The notes under the pieces are model-generated. The model saw nothing but the letters and a program-made list of their open reading frames with translations. It did not search any database and was not told the origin of the DNA. A stretch of 64,000 nt of DNA from an uncultured Oscillibacter sp. (lineage in GTDB: Bacteria; Bacillota; Clostridia; Oscillospirales; Oscillospiraceae), in NCBI GenBank assembly GCA_910589315.1, contig CAJUTB010000011.1:1-64000 (forward strand), read 5' to 3'. Positions 14,539-22,951 of the stretch are shown piece by piece. A program made the translations under genes and the position numbers. How positions within the stretch are numbered: position 1 is the stretch's first letter; every line of letters starts with the position of its first letter.

Positions 14539-15981
14539 TTATGTAAGTTGTACAATTGTATAGGCGTCCTTCGGCTCCCCGCACAGCAGCATAACCCGCT
14601 CGATGTAGCTCAAAACGGCGTTGTAGCCCAGGGAAGTGCCGATGGAAATGGTGCGGCCGTTCACGGTATGGTAGTCGCCTTGCCGGAAGGTGGTGGGATG
14701 AGCATCTCGGTGAATGGGCTGATTTTCGGCCAGACAGGGAAGCTTCTGAAGCATCTGATCCAGTTTTTCCGGGTGGCGGTCCAGAATCTGATGGAACACG
14801 ATCAGCATGGTCTGTTTCAGATTCAAGTTGGTGTAGGATTGTCCGTAAAGGGTCAGATTGTAGCTTTTCGGTTTCTTTTCGGACTCTCCGGTCAGCGTTA
14901 TTGGTTTGATGCCACTGGTCGCTTTGTATTCAAACGAGAAGGACTCCAACGGCATATTCAGTTCCTGCATCCGCCTGCGAAGCACGTCCCGCACCCAGTT
15001 GAACAGTGCGTAATTGCGGCACATGGAATAGCCCTCCAAGCCCGGCAGTTCCAGCTGACGGTAGGCGATGGGGTTCTTTTCCTCTTTCCGCCGCTGGTGT
15101 TCTTCTGCTGTAATAAAGATCGGATTTTTTTTGCTGTCCGGGTTTTTTTCGTTGACGAACCGGATGTAGGCTTCTCCCTGCTCCTCCAGCAGCTTCATGA
15201 TAAAATTCCACGTCACGTCATAAACAGAGGCGTAAAAGTTTGTGGTGTATTTGGCGTATTTCCCTTCTCCAACCAGCCGGACCGTTTGGAAAGTATCTTT
15301 GCCAAAGGCTTCCGTTTTATATTTTGCAAGGAAGTCGGGCAGGGAAATGCGTTCATATTCAGACGGCGGCGGCGGTGGTGGTGGCGGAGGCGGAGGCGGA
15401 GGCGGAGGAGCTTGGGGCACCACGCCCCGGTGCTTTAATTCGTATTCCATGGCCTCCGCCAGGTTGAGGATGTTATTCTGGGCGTCTGCCGCCAGACGGA
15501 TGGCGGAGTTTTCCGTATCAACGATGCTGCAAATTTTGTCAGAAGTGGCAACGTGTTCAAAAATGTGGGAGTTGAGAATGGCTTTGGCACACTGCTTCGC
15601 CGTGTTGCCCGCCGTGTGCCAGATATCCACGGTAACAATACTTTTGATATGATCAAGGTCCTTGATCTTTTCCAGTTCCTTTGCAATGGTATCCTTAATC
15701 ATGGAACTTTCGCTGCGAAAGAAAAATGCAAAAGTGCAGTTTTGATTCAGCAGCGCTTTCAGGGCGGAGGTAGTCCATGCGTTTTCGTCATGGGGCATAT
15801 TGGCCGTATCAATCCAGAGGTTGTACCCTTTGTTATACAGATGATTGAAGACGTTCATCACTATCTGGGAATCGTGGGGATCGTGGGAATAGCTGATAAA
15901 CGCATAAGGGCGCGATTCGTCGCAGGTTTTGTTCTTGATTTCGTTTTTCTTGAGATAAGCGAGTCCGATCAATTCTTCCAC
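14539..15981 (-). CDS. TIR-domain protein with polyproline linker
   Basis: A 480-residue protein. Residues 25-155 form a TIR domain: YAFISYSHD at its start, then a YNLWID strand, and KELEK with Glu 102 in the place of the catalytic glutamate of NAD-cleaving TIR enzymes. A linker of fifteen consecutive prolines (192-206) leads to a C-terminal domain of about 270 residues that was not recognised. The start is GTG with AAAGGAGG eight bases upstream. Second gene of the operon. Bacterial TIR domains in such settings cleave NAD+ or make cyclic ADP-ribose signals upon phage infection; that this one does is inferred. Confidence 0.82.
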   Translation of the reverse strand: MEELIGLAYLKKNEIKNKTCDESRPYAFISYSHDPHDSQIVMNVFNHLYNKGYNLWIDTANMPHDENAWTTSALKALLNQNCTFAFFFRSESSMIKDTIAKELEKIKDLDHIKSIVTVDIWHTAGNTAKQCAKAILNSHIFEHVATSDKICSIVDTENSAIRLAADAQNNILNLAEAMEYELKHRGVVPQAPPPPPPPPPPPPPPPSEYERISLPDFLAKYKTEAFGKDTFQTVRLVGEGKYAKYTTNFYASVYDVTWNFIMKLLEEQGEAYIRFVNEKNPDSKKNPIFITAEEHQRRKEEKNPIAYRQLELPGLEGYSMCRNYALFNWVRDVLRRRMQELNMPLESFSFEYKATSGIKPITLTGESEKKPKSYNLTLYGQSYTNLNLKQTMLIVFHQILDRHPEKLDQMLQKLPCLAENQPIHRDAHPTTFRQGDYHTVNGRTISIGTSLGYNAVLSYIERVMLLCGEPKDAYTIVQLT

Positions 15982-16004
15982 GCTGATTCCTCCTTTCTGC
16001 GCTG

Positions 16005-18020
16005 TCAGCGCAGTTTATAAATTCGTAAACCGTCAAACATCCGCAGCAGGGACAGCATACATTTCATGGGTTCCGTATCCTTGTCCTGCTCGGCTTTGTC
16101 CAGACGGGTATAATTTTTCAGGGCCGCGTCTTCGGAGACGGTTTCTCCAGACCAGTTGGGAATGAGGTCCTTGTGTTGGCGCACCAGATCCCGCTGGGCG
16201 CGGTCCGGCTCGCCATAGGTCCAGCCCATGTCGTAATGCTCCTGAAGCCACCGCTGATGTTCCAGCTTTCCAATGGTCTCCAATTCGTCCGGAGCGAATT
16301 CCTCAAGCATCTCAAAGCTAACGGACCGGTCGGTGTAAAAGCAGTTGATTTCTTCCATGTAGCGGGCGAACGCCTTGGCCTGATTGATGTTGGAGAGCTT
16401 GTATTCCAGGGACAGCTCCTGGAAGGCGTCGGAAAACCGCTGGAGGTTGCGCTCATCCAGCAGGAAGGCTTCCTCCTGTCCGGCGTCTTTGGCTTTCCGC
16501 CATTCGTTGCTGTCCCAGCGGGCGTTCAGCACGACGGCGAAATGATACAGGCTTAAAAAGGTGCTGTCCGAGAGGTAATGTTGCTGGCGTTTGTTTGGGG
16601 CCGGTTCCGCAGAGACGTGAAGCCGGATGCCGCTCAGGTCCACAATCCGCTCAATGTTCGCCTGGAAACCGGAAACGTTGTTTTTGTCAATCTCATACAT
16701 TCCGTCGAAGGCTTTCAGCCTGGGCTTGCGGTCCTTCCAGAGCTTGTGCAGTTTTTGGTCCTGCCTGTCCGGCTCCTGGGCCTTCCAAGCCTCATAAGCG
16801 GCCTTATAGGCGTCCACTTTGCCGGATTCCCGCTCGTCGTAGAGGTAGACGGCGCGGATTTGGTCTCCCTGGAAATCAAACCGGCAGTCCATCGGATGCA
16901 GCTCCCGTTTCGAGTTGCGGCCATAGGCGACGCGGTCCCAGCACTGAAGCTCGTCGCAGAGCATCAGCAGGTATGCCAGGGGATGGAGCGACGCTTGCAG
17001 CGGCAGGTTATCCGCGTCTTTGTAGTAAGCAATGCTGAACTTATAGAGGCTGTTGTGGGCCAGAATCGCGCTCAATGCGTCAAGGTGTTCTTTTTGCAGG
17101 GGACACTCCAGCTCGCAGAATAATTTTTTGAACAGCACGGTCGCGCTGAAATAGGCGTGGTCCATGAAATGTCCGAACCGGTTGGGGTGAGCAGGCTTGT
17201 CCCGCAGGATCTGGAGCATCTGCGCTTCGGTGAAAAGATATGTTTTGGAAAACTTCTCCGCCAGGAGTCCGGCGAACAGCTCGTCGGTGGTCTCATAGAT
17301 CGCGCCGCCGCAGAGGGCCGCCAGCCGCCTGGTAATGGGCCGGTCAATTTTCACGAAAGGCTCCATAGCCCGATAGGCCACATAGGGCCGCTGTTTGCGG
17401 CTGTCGCCGTTCACCTCGAAATAAGACGCCAGCTGCTCGAAGGGAAGCTCGAAGGGATAACCAATGTCATGGAACAGGGCCGCCAGGCCCCAGAACTGCA
17501 AAAAGTGGCACGCAGCCTGGGAATCGCCGGGAATTTGGTACATGTCCTGGTAGGTTTTCCGGTAGATGGAGTTGGTGTGATAAATCGCGAGGCCCAGGGC
17601 AAAAACATAGACCGAATGGACATAGTGGTCCCGGTGTTTCATGAGGAGCTTGCTGCCGTTGGCCTCGAATTCCGAGAGGAGTTCAATCACGCGCCGGGTT
17701 TTCCGGTAATCCCCCACGAACATTTCCAGATAGCAAAAATAAACGTCAAAGGCGTCTTCCTTCCGCCCGGAACCGAGAAAGCGGCGCAGAGCGTTTTCGA
17801 GGCACAGCCGGTCGATGTCCATCTGCATATTGTAGGGAATGTCCCCTTTATGCAGGCTGCTGCCCTGATACTGATGGTTTTTTTGTTCCGCCTCGGTTGT
17901 TTCGCGGTTGAAGCGCAGCCCCTCGCAGCGGTCCCGAAGGAAAGCCAGCGCGGCGCCTTCCAGATGGAATCTGTCCTCTCGGGTTTGACCGGATGGATGG
18001 TTCAGCATCGTATATCCCAT
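16005..18020 (-). CDS. HD-domain protein with C-terminal RyR domain
   Basis: A 671-residue protein, first gene of the operon. A metal-dependent HD phosphohydrolase domain covers about 125-365: candidate His residues at 129-135, the HD pair at 184-185 in LAALFHDIGYPFE, and Asp 356 in LLMLCDELQCWDR. Between 370 and 570 is an unassigned region. The last 90 residues carry a second RyR domain (IGKLEHQRWLQEHYDMGWTYG, then QHKDLIPNW and DKAEQDKD). GGAGGG stands seven bases before the ATG. HD domains of this kind hydrolyse nucleotides or cyclic nucleotides, and RyR domains are thought to bind a small ligand or peptide; the substrate here is unknown. Confidence 0.8.
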   Translation of the reverse strand: MGYTMLNHPSGQTREDRFHLEGAALAFLRDRCEGLRFNRETTEAEQKNHQYQGSSLHKGDIPYNMQMDIDRLCLENALRRFLGSGRKEDAFDVYFCYLEMFVGDYRKTRRVIELLSEFEANGSKLLMKHRDHYVHSVYVFALGLAIYHTNSIYRKTYQDMYQIPGDSQAACHFLQFWGLAALFHDIGYPFELPFEQLASYFEVNGDSRKQRPYVAYRAMEPFVKIDRPITRRLAALCGGAIYETTDELFAGLLAEKFSKTYLFTEAQMLQILRDKPAHPNRFGHFMDHAYFSATVLFKKLFCELECPLQKEHLDALSAILAHNSLYKFSIAYYKDADNLPLQASLHPLAYLLMLCDELQCWDRVAYGRNSKRELHPMDCRFDFQGDQIRAVYLYDERESGKVDAYKAAYEAWKAQEPDRQDQKLHKLWKDRKPRLKAFDGMYEIDKNNVSGFQANIERIVDLSGIRLHVSAEPAPNKRQQHYLSDSTFLSLYHFAVVLNARWDSNEWRKAKDAGQEEAFLLDERNLQRFSDAFQELSLEYKLSNINQAKAFARYMEEINCFYTDRSVSFEMLEEFAPDELETIGKLEHQRWLQEHYDMGWTYGEPDRAQRDLVRQHKDLIPNWSGETVSEDAALKNYTRLDKAEQDKDTEPMKCMLSLLRMFDGLRIYKLR

Positions 18021-18092
18021 AATTTACCCTCCGTTTATTTTTGTATGACGCGCAAAAGACCTTGTGATGGCAAATTCAGCCGTTTTCTATTT

Positions 18093-18121
18093 ATCATACA
18101 CAACCAGCGGGAAAATTGCAA
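18093..18121 (-). promoter_or_regulatory. promoter of the HD-RyR/TIR/nuclease/RyR operon
   Basis: On the minus strand TTGCAA (18121-18116) and TATGAT (18098-18093) are 17 bases apart, with a TG-rich extended -10. Transcription would begin near 18086, about 65 bases before the HD-RyR start. Confidence 0.7.
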
Positions 18122-18205
18122 GAGCGATTCCCAATTCCGCCGCTTTTTTCGACAAAACGATTTTCCAGCTCTTTTCGTTCCGAACTGCGGAGAATGAAAG
18201 ATACG

Positions 18206-18245
18206 CCCCCTATAAAAGCAGACGGCTGCTGTCTTTCATAGGGGG
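18206..18245 (-). terminator. nested hairpin after mtlD
   Basis: CCCCCTAT (18206-18213) pairs with ATAGGGGG (18238-18245) around an inner AGCAG/CTGCT hairpin. On the minus strand the inner hairpin is followed by TTTTAT. It probably ends the mtlD transcript just before the operon promoter. Confidence 0.5.
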
Positions 18246-18269
18246 AATATTGCGTTTGCTGTTCAGCGG

Positions 18270-19421
18270 TTACACCAGGGCCAGGGCGCGGTATACGTCC
18301 AGAATCCGGCCAAAGAGGGGATTCTCGGGCTGGAAGCCGGTGTAGGCGGCCAGAGCCGCCGCAGGGCCGCTGGTTTTGATTTTCTGCATCAGCTCGACGC
18401 TCTGGGGGTCCTCCGGGCAGTCGAACCGCATAGCCGCCGCCGCGCCGAAAAGGAGGTGGTCCACCGGCAGACCGTAGGAGGCCGCGGTGGCCAGAGGCTT
18501 GATCAGACGGTCAGCGGGGTCCAGCTTGCGGATGGGTTCCCGGCCCACGCGCTCAACTTCGTCCTGAAGATAAGGGTTGTGGAAGCGGCTGAAAATCTTT
18601 TCAATATAGGCGTGGTGCTTGTCCGCATCGAAGTTGAATTCTTTGATCAGGCCCTCGCCGCTCTCGCACATGGCGGCGTGTACCACCGCGCCTACGGCGG
18701 GGTCCTGGATGCTTTCCAGGATGGTCTTGTGTCCCCGGAGGCGGCCCAGATAGGCGCAAACGGCGTGGCCGCTGTTCAGGGTGAACAGTTTTCTTTCCAG
18801 GTAGGCCAGGAGGTTGTCCACAAAGGTAAGGCCCTGGATTTCCGGCGTCTCGCCCTTCCAGGCGGAACGCTCCACGTCCCATTCCATGTAGCGTTCAACC
18901 GCGGCGTCCAGAGGATTTTCAAAGGAGGATTTCGGGCAGATACGATCTACGGCGCAGTCGGCAAAACCGACGTATGCTTCTGCGAACGCCTTTTCTTCGC
19001 CGCTGAGATGCTCCACGACAAAGCCCTTGAGGCGGGTGGTGGTCCGAAGGCCGTTTTCGCAGCAGACGACGTTCATGGGGGCTTTATTGCCCGCGGCCAT
19101 GCGGGCCTTGATGCCTGCGGCGATGGGCTTTGCGATGATGGGGGCTACCAGGGGGCCTACGGCGGTGGTGATCAGATCACAGGCGGCAATGGCCTTGACG
19201 ACATCCTCGCCGGTGGAGAGGACCGCACTGACGTTCTGGATTTCCCAGTTTTCGCACTCCTGGTCAAGAATGTGGACGGTGTAATGTTTCCGGGTGTTGA
19301 TCTCGTGGATGATTGGCTCCACCACGTCGGCAAAGGTGACGTGCCAGCCGCTTTTTTCCAGCAGCGCGCCGATAAAGCCCCGGCCAATGCCGCCTGCGCC
19401 AAACATAATCGCTTCTTTCAT
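18270..19421 (-). CDS. mtlD: mannitol-1-phosphate 5-dehydrogenase
   Basis: A 383-residue enzyme that oxidises mannitol-1-phosphate to fructose-6-phosphate with NAD+. The N-terminal nucleotide-binding motif is MFGAGGIGRGFIGALL, followed by the VGPL segment; the substrate domain holds CCENGLRTT and the family signature TLNSGHAVCAYLGRLRGHKTI with its conserved His. Length is typical. The start at 19421 has AAGGAGG upstream; the longer frame lacks support. No mannitol PTS gene is near, so it may serve a distant transporter or mannitol synthesis. Confidence 0.96.
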   Translation of the reverse strand: MKEAIMFGAGGIGRGFIGALLEKSGWHVTFADVVEPIIHEINTRKHYTVHILDQECENWEIQNVSAVLSTGEDVVKAIAACDLITTAVGPLVAPIIAKPIAAGIKARMAAGNKAPMNVVCCENGLRTTTRLKGFVVEHLSGEEKAFAEAYVGFADCAVDRICPKSSFENPLDAAVERYMEWDVERSAWKGETPEIQGLTFVDNLLAYLERKLFTLNSGHAVCAYLGRLRGHKTILESIQDPAVGAVVHAAMCESGEGLIKEFNFDADKHHAYIEKIFSRFHNPYLQDEVERVGREPIRKLDPADRLIKPLATAASYGLPVDHLLFGAAAAMRFDCPEDPQSVELMQKIKTSGPAAALAAYTGFQPENPLFGRILDVYRALALV

Positions 19422-19714
19422 AGCATCCTCCTTAAAATACACAGTTCCAGGTTTTCAGGACCGGCGGCAAAACCCGGCCCGCCGGAGGGCGTGGTGGATT
19501 TTGCCAAAAAGCCTTTGAGAGCAGTATAGCACTTTGTGCGGTTTTTGACAAGAGGAGGCGGGTAAATTTCGGCTGCAAGCTGGATTTCCCAACAAAACCG
19601 GCATCTATGCGCCGCAGGCGAAACGAGGGAGTTTTTGTGATAAAATCCGGATTCTTTGAGAATAGTATGACAAGGGCGGCAGAGGAAATGCCCGCGAACT
19701 GTCAAATTTGTCAA

Positions 19715-19743
19715 TTGCAGGGCGGACGGGAACCGGATACAAT
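19715..19743 (+). promoter_or_regulatory. purine operon promoter
   Basis: TTGCAG (19715-19720) and TACAAT (19738-19743) are 17 bases apart, 53 bases before purE. No purine, ZTP or other riboswitch was recognised in the 375-base gap behind mtlD, and no clear PurR box; the only symmetric element near is CAAATTTG at 19704-19711. Confidence 0.65.
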
Positions 19744-19796
19744 ACATATGTGATACCTGCCGCCGCTGCGGGCGGCCCCAAGAACGGAGGATGAAT

Positions 19797-20294
19797 ATGA
19801 AGAAAGTTGCTGTCATTATGGGTTCCGACTCGGACTGGCCGGTGGTGAAAGCCGCCTGCGCCCAGCTGGACGCGTTCGGCATCCCTTACGAGGCGCATAT
19901 CCTCAGCGCACACCGCACCCCGGTCCAGGCGGCGGAGTTCGCCCGGAACGCCCGGGCCAGCGGCTTCGGCGTGCTGATCTGCGCGGCGGGCATGGCGGCC
20001 CATCTGGCCGGCGCGTTCGCCGGAAATTCCACCCTGCCGGTCATTGGCATCCCGATGAAGGGCGGCGCAATGGACGGGCTGGACGCGCTGTTGTCTACGG
20101 TTCAGATGCCCAGCGGGATTCCCGTGGCGACGGTAGCCGTGGGCGGCGCAAAGAACGCCGCCGTTCTGGCGGCGCAAATTTTAGCCGTTTCGGATCAGAC
20201 CCTGGCGGATAAGCTGGACGCCGCACGGCAGGAGATGGCTGGGCAGATTGCGGAGAAGGAAGCCAAATTGCAGGCGGAATTGCACCAAGGATAA
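19797..20294 (+). CDS. purE: 5-(carboxyamino)imidazole ribonucleotide mutase
   Basis: A 165-residue protein for the carboxylation step of purine synthesis. It shows MGSDSDWPVV, the active-site SAHRTP, and IPMKGGAMDGLDALLSTVQMPSGIPVATV. The GLDALLS signature resembles the class that uses N5-CAIR from PurK, yet no purK lies in the cluster, so either purK is elsewhere or CO2 is used directly. ACGGAGG is seven bases before the ATG at 19797; an ATG two codons earlier directly abuts it. First gene of the operon. Confidence 0.95.
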   Translation: MKKVAVIMGSDSDWPVVKAACAQLDAFGIPYEAHILSAHRTPVQAAEFARNARASGFGVLICAAGMAAHLAGAFAGNSTLPVIGIPMKGGAMDGLDALLSTVQMPSGIPVATVAVGGAKNAAVLAAQILAVSDQTLADKLDAARQEMAGQIAEKEAKLQAELHQG

Positions 20295-20307
20295 AGGGGG
20301 CGCCGGG

Positions 20308-20736
20308 ATGAAAAAGGCGTTTTGCGCATTCGCCGTGATCCTGTGTGCCTTTGGCGTTTACAGGCTGGCGTTCCGCCCGGTTTCGGTTTCCCTGCCGGAC
20401 GGCTGTGACAGCGTCTCCATTTCGACCTATGGGGCTGTGGACGGGAGATACGCGGTTACGGACGCCGGCGAGCTGGGGCGCTGGATGAAGCTGCTGGATT
20501 CCCACGCGTTCCGGAAATCCTACCGGCTGTCGAACGAAGCGCCCGAGAACCTTTGGGCGGAAGTCCAATTTCAAAGCGGCGGTCGTTCGGTGGCAGATTT
20601 GATACTTTCCGCCAATCCCTACGGGGACGGCGGAACCGTCTATTTATGGAACGGCGGCGAAGAACGGACCGCCTGCGGCGCAGAGTTGTACCGGCAGGTA
20701 AGCTTCCTGATTGAAAAGCTAGACACCAATGAGTGA
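20308..20736 (+). CDS. membrane-anchored hypothetical protein inside the pur operon
   Basis: A 142-residue protein with one N-terminal hydrophobic segment (about 3-20) that could be an uncleaved anchor or signal peptide; no lipobox at the expected place. The rest is a small, strand-rich domain with no recognised motif. It starts 13 bases after purE behind AAGGGGGCG and ends 26 bases before purC, so it is co-transcribed with purine genes although nothing ties it to purine synthesis. Confidence 0.7.
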   Translation: MKKAFCAFAVILCAFGVYRLAFRPVSVSLPDGCDSVSISTYGAVDGRYAVTDAGELGRWMKLLDSHAFRKSYRLSNEAPENLWAEVQFQSGGRSVADLILSANPYGDGGTVYLWNGGEERTACGAELYRQVSFLIEKLDTNE

Positions 20737-20762
20737 ATCTATTTTTTAGGAGGAATATGATC

Positions 20763-21476
20763 ATGCAGAAGTTAGAGCAAGTTTATGAGGGCAAAGCGAA
20801 AAAAGTTTTCAAAACCGACGACCCGTCCCTGTTCATCGTGGACTACAAGGACGACGCCACCGCCTTTAACGGCCTGAAAAAAGGCACCATCACCGGCAAG
20901 GGCGTCATCAACAACCAAATGACAAACCGTTTCATGGCGAAGCTGGAAAAGGCCGGCGTCCCCACCCATTTTGTGGAAGAAATCAGCGAGCGGGAAACCG
21001 TGGTGAAGAAGGTTTCCATCGTGCCGCTGGAAGTCATTATCCGCAACATTTCCGCAGGCTCCTTCGCCAAACGCTACGGCGTGGAGGAGGGCATTGTATT
21101 CGACAAGCCCACCATCGAATTCTCCTATAAAAACGACGACTTGGGAGACCCCCTCCTGAACCAGTACCACGCCCTGGCCCTCAAGCTGGCCACCCCTGAG
21201 GAGATTGAGACCATCAAGAAGTACGCCTTCCAGGTCAACGATTTCCTGAAAGCGTTCTGGGCGGACTGCGGCGTGACGCTGGTGGACTTCAAGCTGGAAT
21301 TCGGCCGTCTGGATAACGGAACCATTGTTCTTGCGGACGAAATCAGCCCCGACACCTGCCGCCTCTGGGACTCTAAGACTCACGAAAAGCTGGACAAGGA
21401 CCGTTTCCGCCGGGACCTGGGCGGAGTGGAAGACGCTTATGAGGAAGTCATGCGCCGTATGATGGGAGCGATTTGA
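20763..21476 (+). CDS. purC: SAICAR synthetase
   Basis: A 237-residue enzyme joining CAIR and aspartate with ATP. It begins with the typical [14 protein letters not shown] and has [33 protein letters not shown] and the signature [20 protein letters not shown] lies nine bases before the ATG at 20763; an ATG at 20757 is also in frame but close. Overlaps nothing; the purF start follows one base after the stop. Confidence 0.96.
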   Translation: MQKLEQVYEGKAKKVFKTDDPSLFIVDYKDDATAFNGLKKGTITGKGVINNQMTNRFMAKLEKAGVPTHFVEEISERETVVKKVSIVPLEVIIRNISAGSFAKRYGVEEGIVFDKPTIEFSYKNDDLGDPLLNQYHALALKLATPEEIETIKKYAFQVNDFLKAFWADCGVTLVDFKLEFGRLDNGTIVLADEISPDTCRLWDSKTHEKLDKDRFRRDLGGVEDAYEEVMRRMMGAI

Positions 21477-21477
21477 C

Positions 21478-22899
21478 ATGGGCGGATTTTTCGGGGCGAT
21501 TGGCCGGGAAGATGTGACGCTGGATGTCTTTTTCGGCACGGATTATCACTCCCACCTGGGCACCCGCCGGGGCGGCATGGCCCTTTACGATGCGGAGCGG
21601 GGGTTCCGGCGGCAGATTCACAACATTGAAAACACACCCTTCCGGACGAAGTTTGAAAAAGACCTGAGCGATTTCCGCGGCTGTGCGGGAATCGGCTGCA
21701 TCAGCGACGCCGACCCGCAGCCCCTGCTGATTCGTTCGCACCTGGGGCTGTACGCCATTTCCACCGTGGGAATTATCAACAATGCCCAGACGCTGGTGGA
21801 GCGGTATTTCTCTGACCATGACCATCAGTTTATGGCGATGAGTTCCGGCGAGGTGAACGCCTCCGAGCTGACGTCGTCCCTCATCAGCCAGAAGGACGAT
21901 CTCATCTCCGGCATCCGCTACGCGCAGGAACAGATTGAAGGGTCCATGACCATGCTGATTCTCACGCCGGAGGGAATTCTGGCCGCCCGGGACCGGCTGG
22001 GCCGCCTGCCGGTGCTGATCGGCAGGAGCGAAAAGGGCTGCTGCGTTTCGTTTGAATCCTTTGCCTATCATAAGCTGGGCTACCAGGACGCCTATGAGCT
22101 GGGGCCTGGGGAGATTGTGCGCATTACCGCGGACGGCTGGGAAACCCTGGCCCCCGCCGGAGACGAAATGAAAATCTGCGCATTTTTGTGGACCTACTAC
22201 GGTTATCCGAACTCCCGCTACGAGGGGATGAACGTGGAGATTATGCGTTACCGCAACGGCGGGATTATGGCGCGGGACGAGGCGAAACGGGGCGGCATTC
22301 CGGACGTGGACTGCGTGGCGGGCGTGCCGGATTCCGGCGTCCCCCATGCCATCGGTTATGCCAACCAGTGCGACAAGCCCTTTGCGCGGCCGTTTGTGAA
22401 GTACACGCCCACCTGGCCCCGGTCCTTCATGCCTGAAAATCAGGGCGTGCGGAATCAGGTTGCCAAGATGAAACAAATTCCCGTCCCGGAATTGATCGAG
22501 GGGAAAAAGCTGCTGTTTGTGGATGACTCCATTGTCAGGGGCACGCAGCTGCGGGGAACCGTGGAATTTCTCTATGAGTCCGGCGCGAAAGAAGTGCATA
22601 TGCGGTCGGCGTGCCCGCCGGTCATGTACGGCTGCAAGTACCTGAATTTCTCCCGAAGCAATTCGGATATGGAGCTGCTGTCCCGCCGGACAATCCAGAC
22701 GCTGGAGGGTGAGGAAGGACAGGCCCATCTGGACGAGTACGCCGACGCCTCGACGAAGCGGGGACAGTGTATGCTGAAAGCCATCTGTGAAGAAATGGGC
22801 TTTGATTCTCTGGGCTACCAGTCTTTGGACGGTTTGCTGGAAGCAATTGGAATTGACCGGGACAAGATCTGCACATACTGCTGGACCGGGAAGGAATAA
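21478..22899 (+). CDS. purF: amidophosphoribosyltransferase-like protein lacking the N-terminal cysteine
   Basis: A 473-residue PurF homologue. The N-terminal half is an Ntn-type glutaminase fold with GTDYHSHLGTRRGGMA and GIGCISD, the C-terminal half a phosphoribosyltransferase with the PRPP motif LLFVDDSIVRGTQL (Asp 349/350). In canonical PurF the residue after Met (or after a propeptide) is the nucleophilic Cys; here the protein reads MGGFFGAI, so the nucleophile is replaced by Gly and glutaminase activity should be absent. Such variants are known in Clostridia and Bacteroidetes and are usually annotated as PurF. The start at 21478 is well supported by GGGAG and no upstream Cys codon is available. 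It may use ammonia or a partner, or a second purF may exist elsewhere. Confidence 0.85.
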   Translation: MGGFFGAIGREDVTLDVFFGTDYHSHLGTRRGGMALYDAERGFRRQIHNIENTPFRTKFEKDLSDFRGCAGIGCISDADPQPLLIRSHLGLYAISTVGIINNAQTLVERYFSDHDHQFMAMSSGEVNASELTSSLISQKDDLISGIRYAQEQIEGSMTMLILTPEGILAARDRLGRLPVLIGRSEKGCCVSFESFAYHKLGYQDAYELGPGEIVRITADGWETLAPAGDEMKICAFLWTYYGYPNSRYEGMNVEIMRYRNGGIMARDEAKRGGIPDVDCVAGVPDSGVPHAIGYANQCDKPFARPFVKYTPTWPRSFMPENQGVRNQVAKMKQIPVPELIEGKKLLFVDDSIVRGTQLRGTVEFLYESGAKEVHMRSACPPVMYGCKYLNFSRSNSDMELLSRRTIQTLEGEEGQAHLDEYADASTKRGQCMLKAICEEMGFDSLGYQSLDGLLEAIGIDRDKICTYCWTGKE

Positions 22900-22927
22900 C
22901 GCGCCCGAAGGGGCCGCCGAGGGCGCG
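22900..22927 (+). other. GC-rich hairpin between purF and purM
   Basis: CGCGCCC (22900-22906) pairs with GGGCGCG (22921-22927) directly after the purF stop. It lacks a T run, so it may stabilise the upstream message or pause transcription rather than end it. Confidence 0.45.
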
Positions 22928-22951
22928 GCTCTTACATTAAGGAGGTTGAAG

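Noticed and set aside
15364..15408. GGC/GGA/GGT repeat as microsatellite or CRISPR-like repeat
   Set aside because: It is in frame within the TIR gene and encodes prolines with mixed codons; no spacers.
17157..18197. 346-codon open frame antisense to the HD-RyR gene
   Set aside because: The HD and RyR motifs on the other strand are clear, and this frame has no ribosome binding site.
19422..19796. purine or ZTP riboswitch upstream of purE
   Set aside because: No purine-aptamer core or pfl-type pseudoknot motif found; the promoter leaves only about 45 bases of leader.
21448..22728. 426-codon open frame antisense to purF
   Set aside because: It is the mirror of purF codons without start signals and with no recognisable domain.
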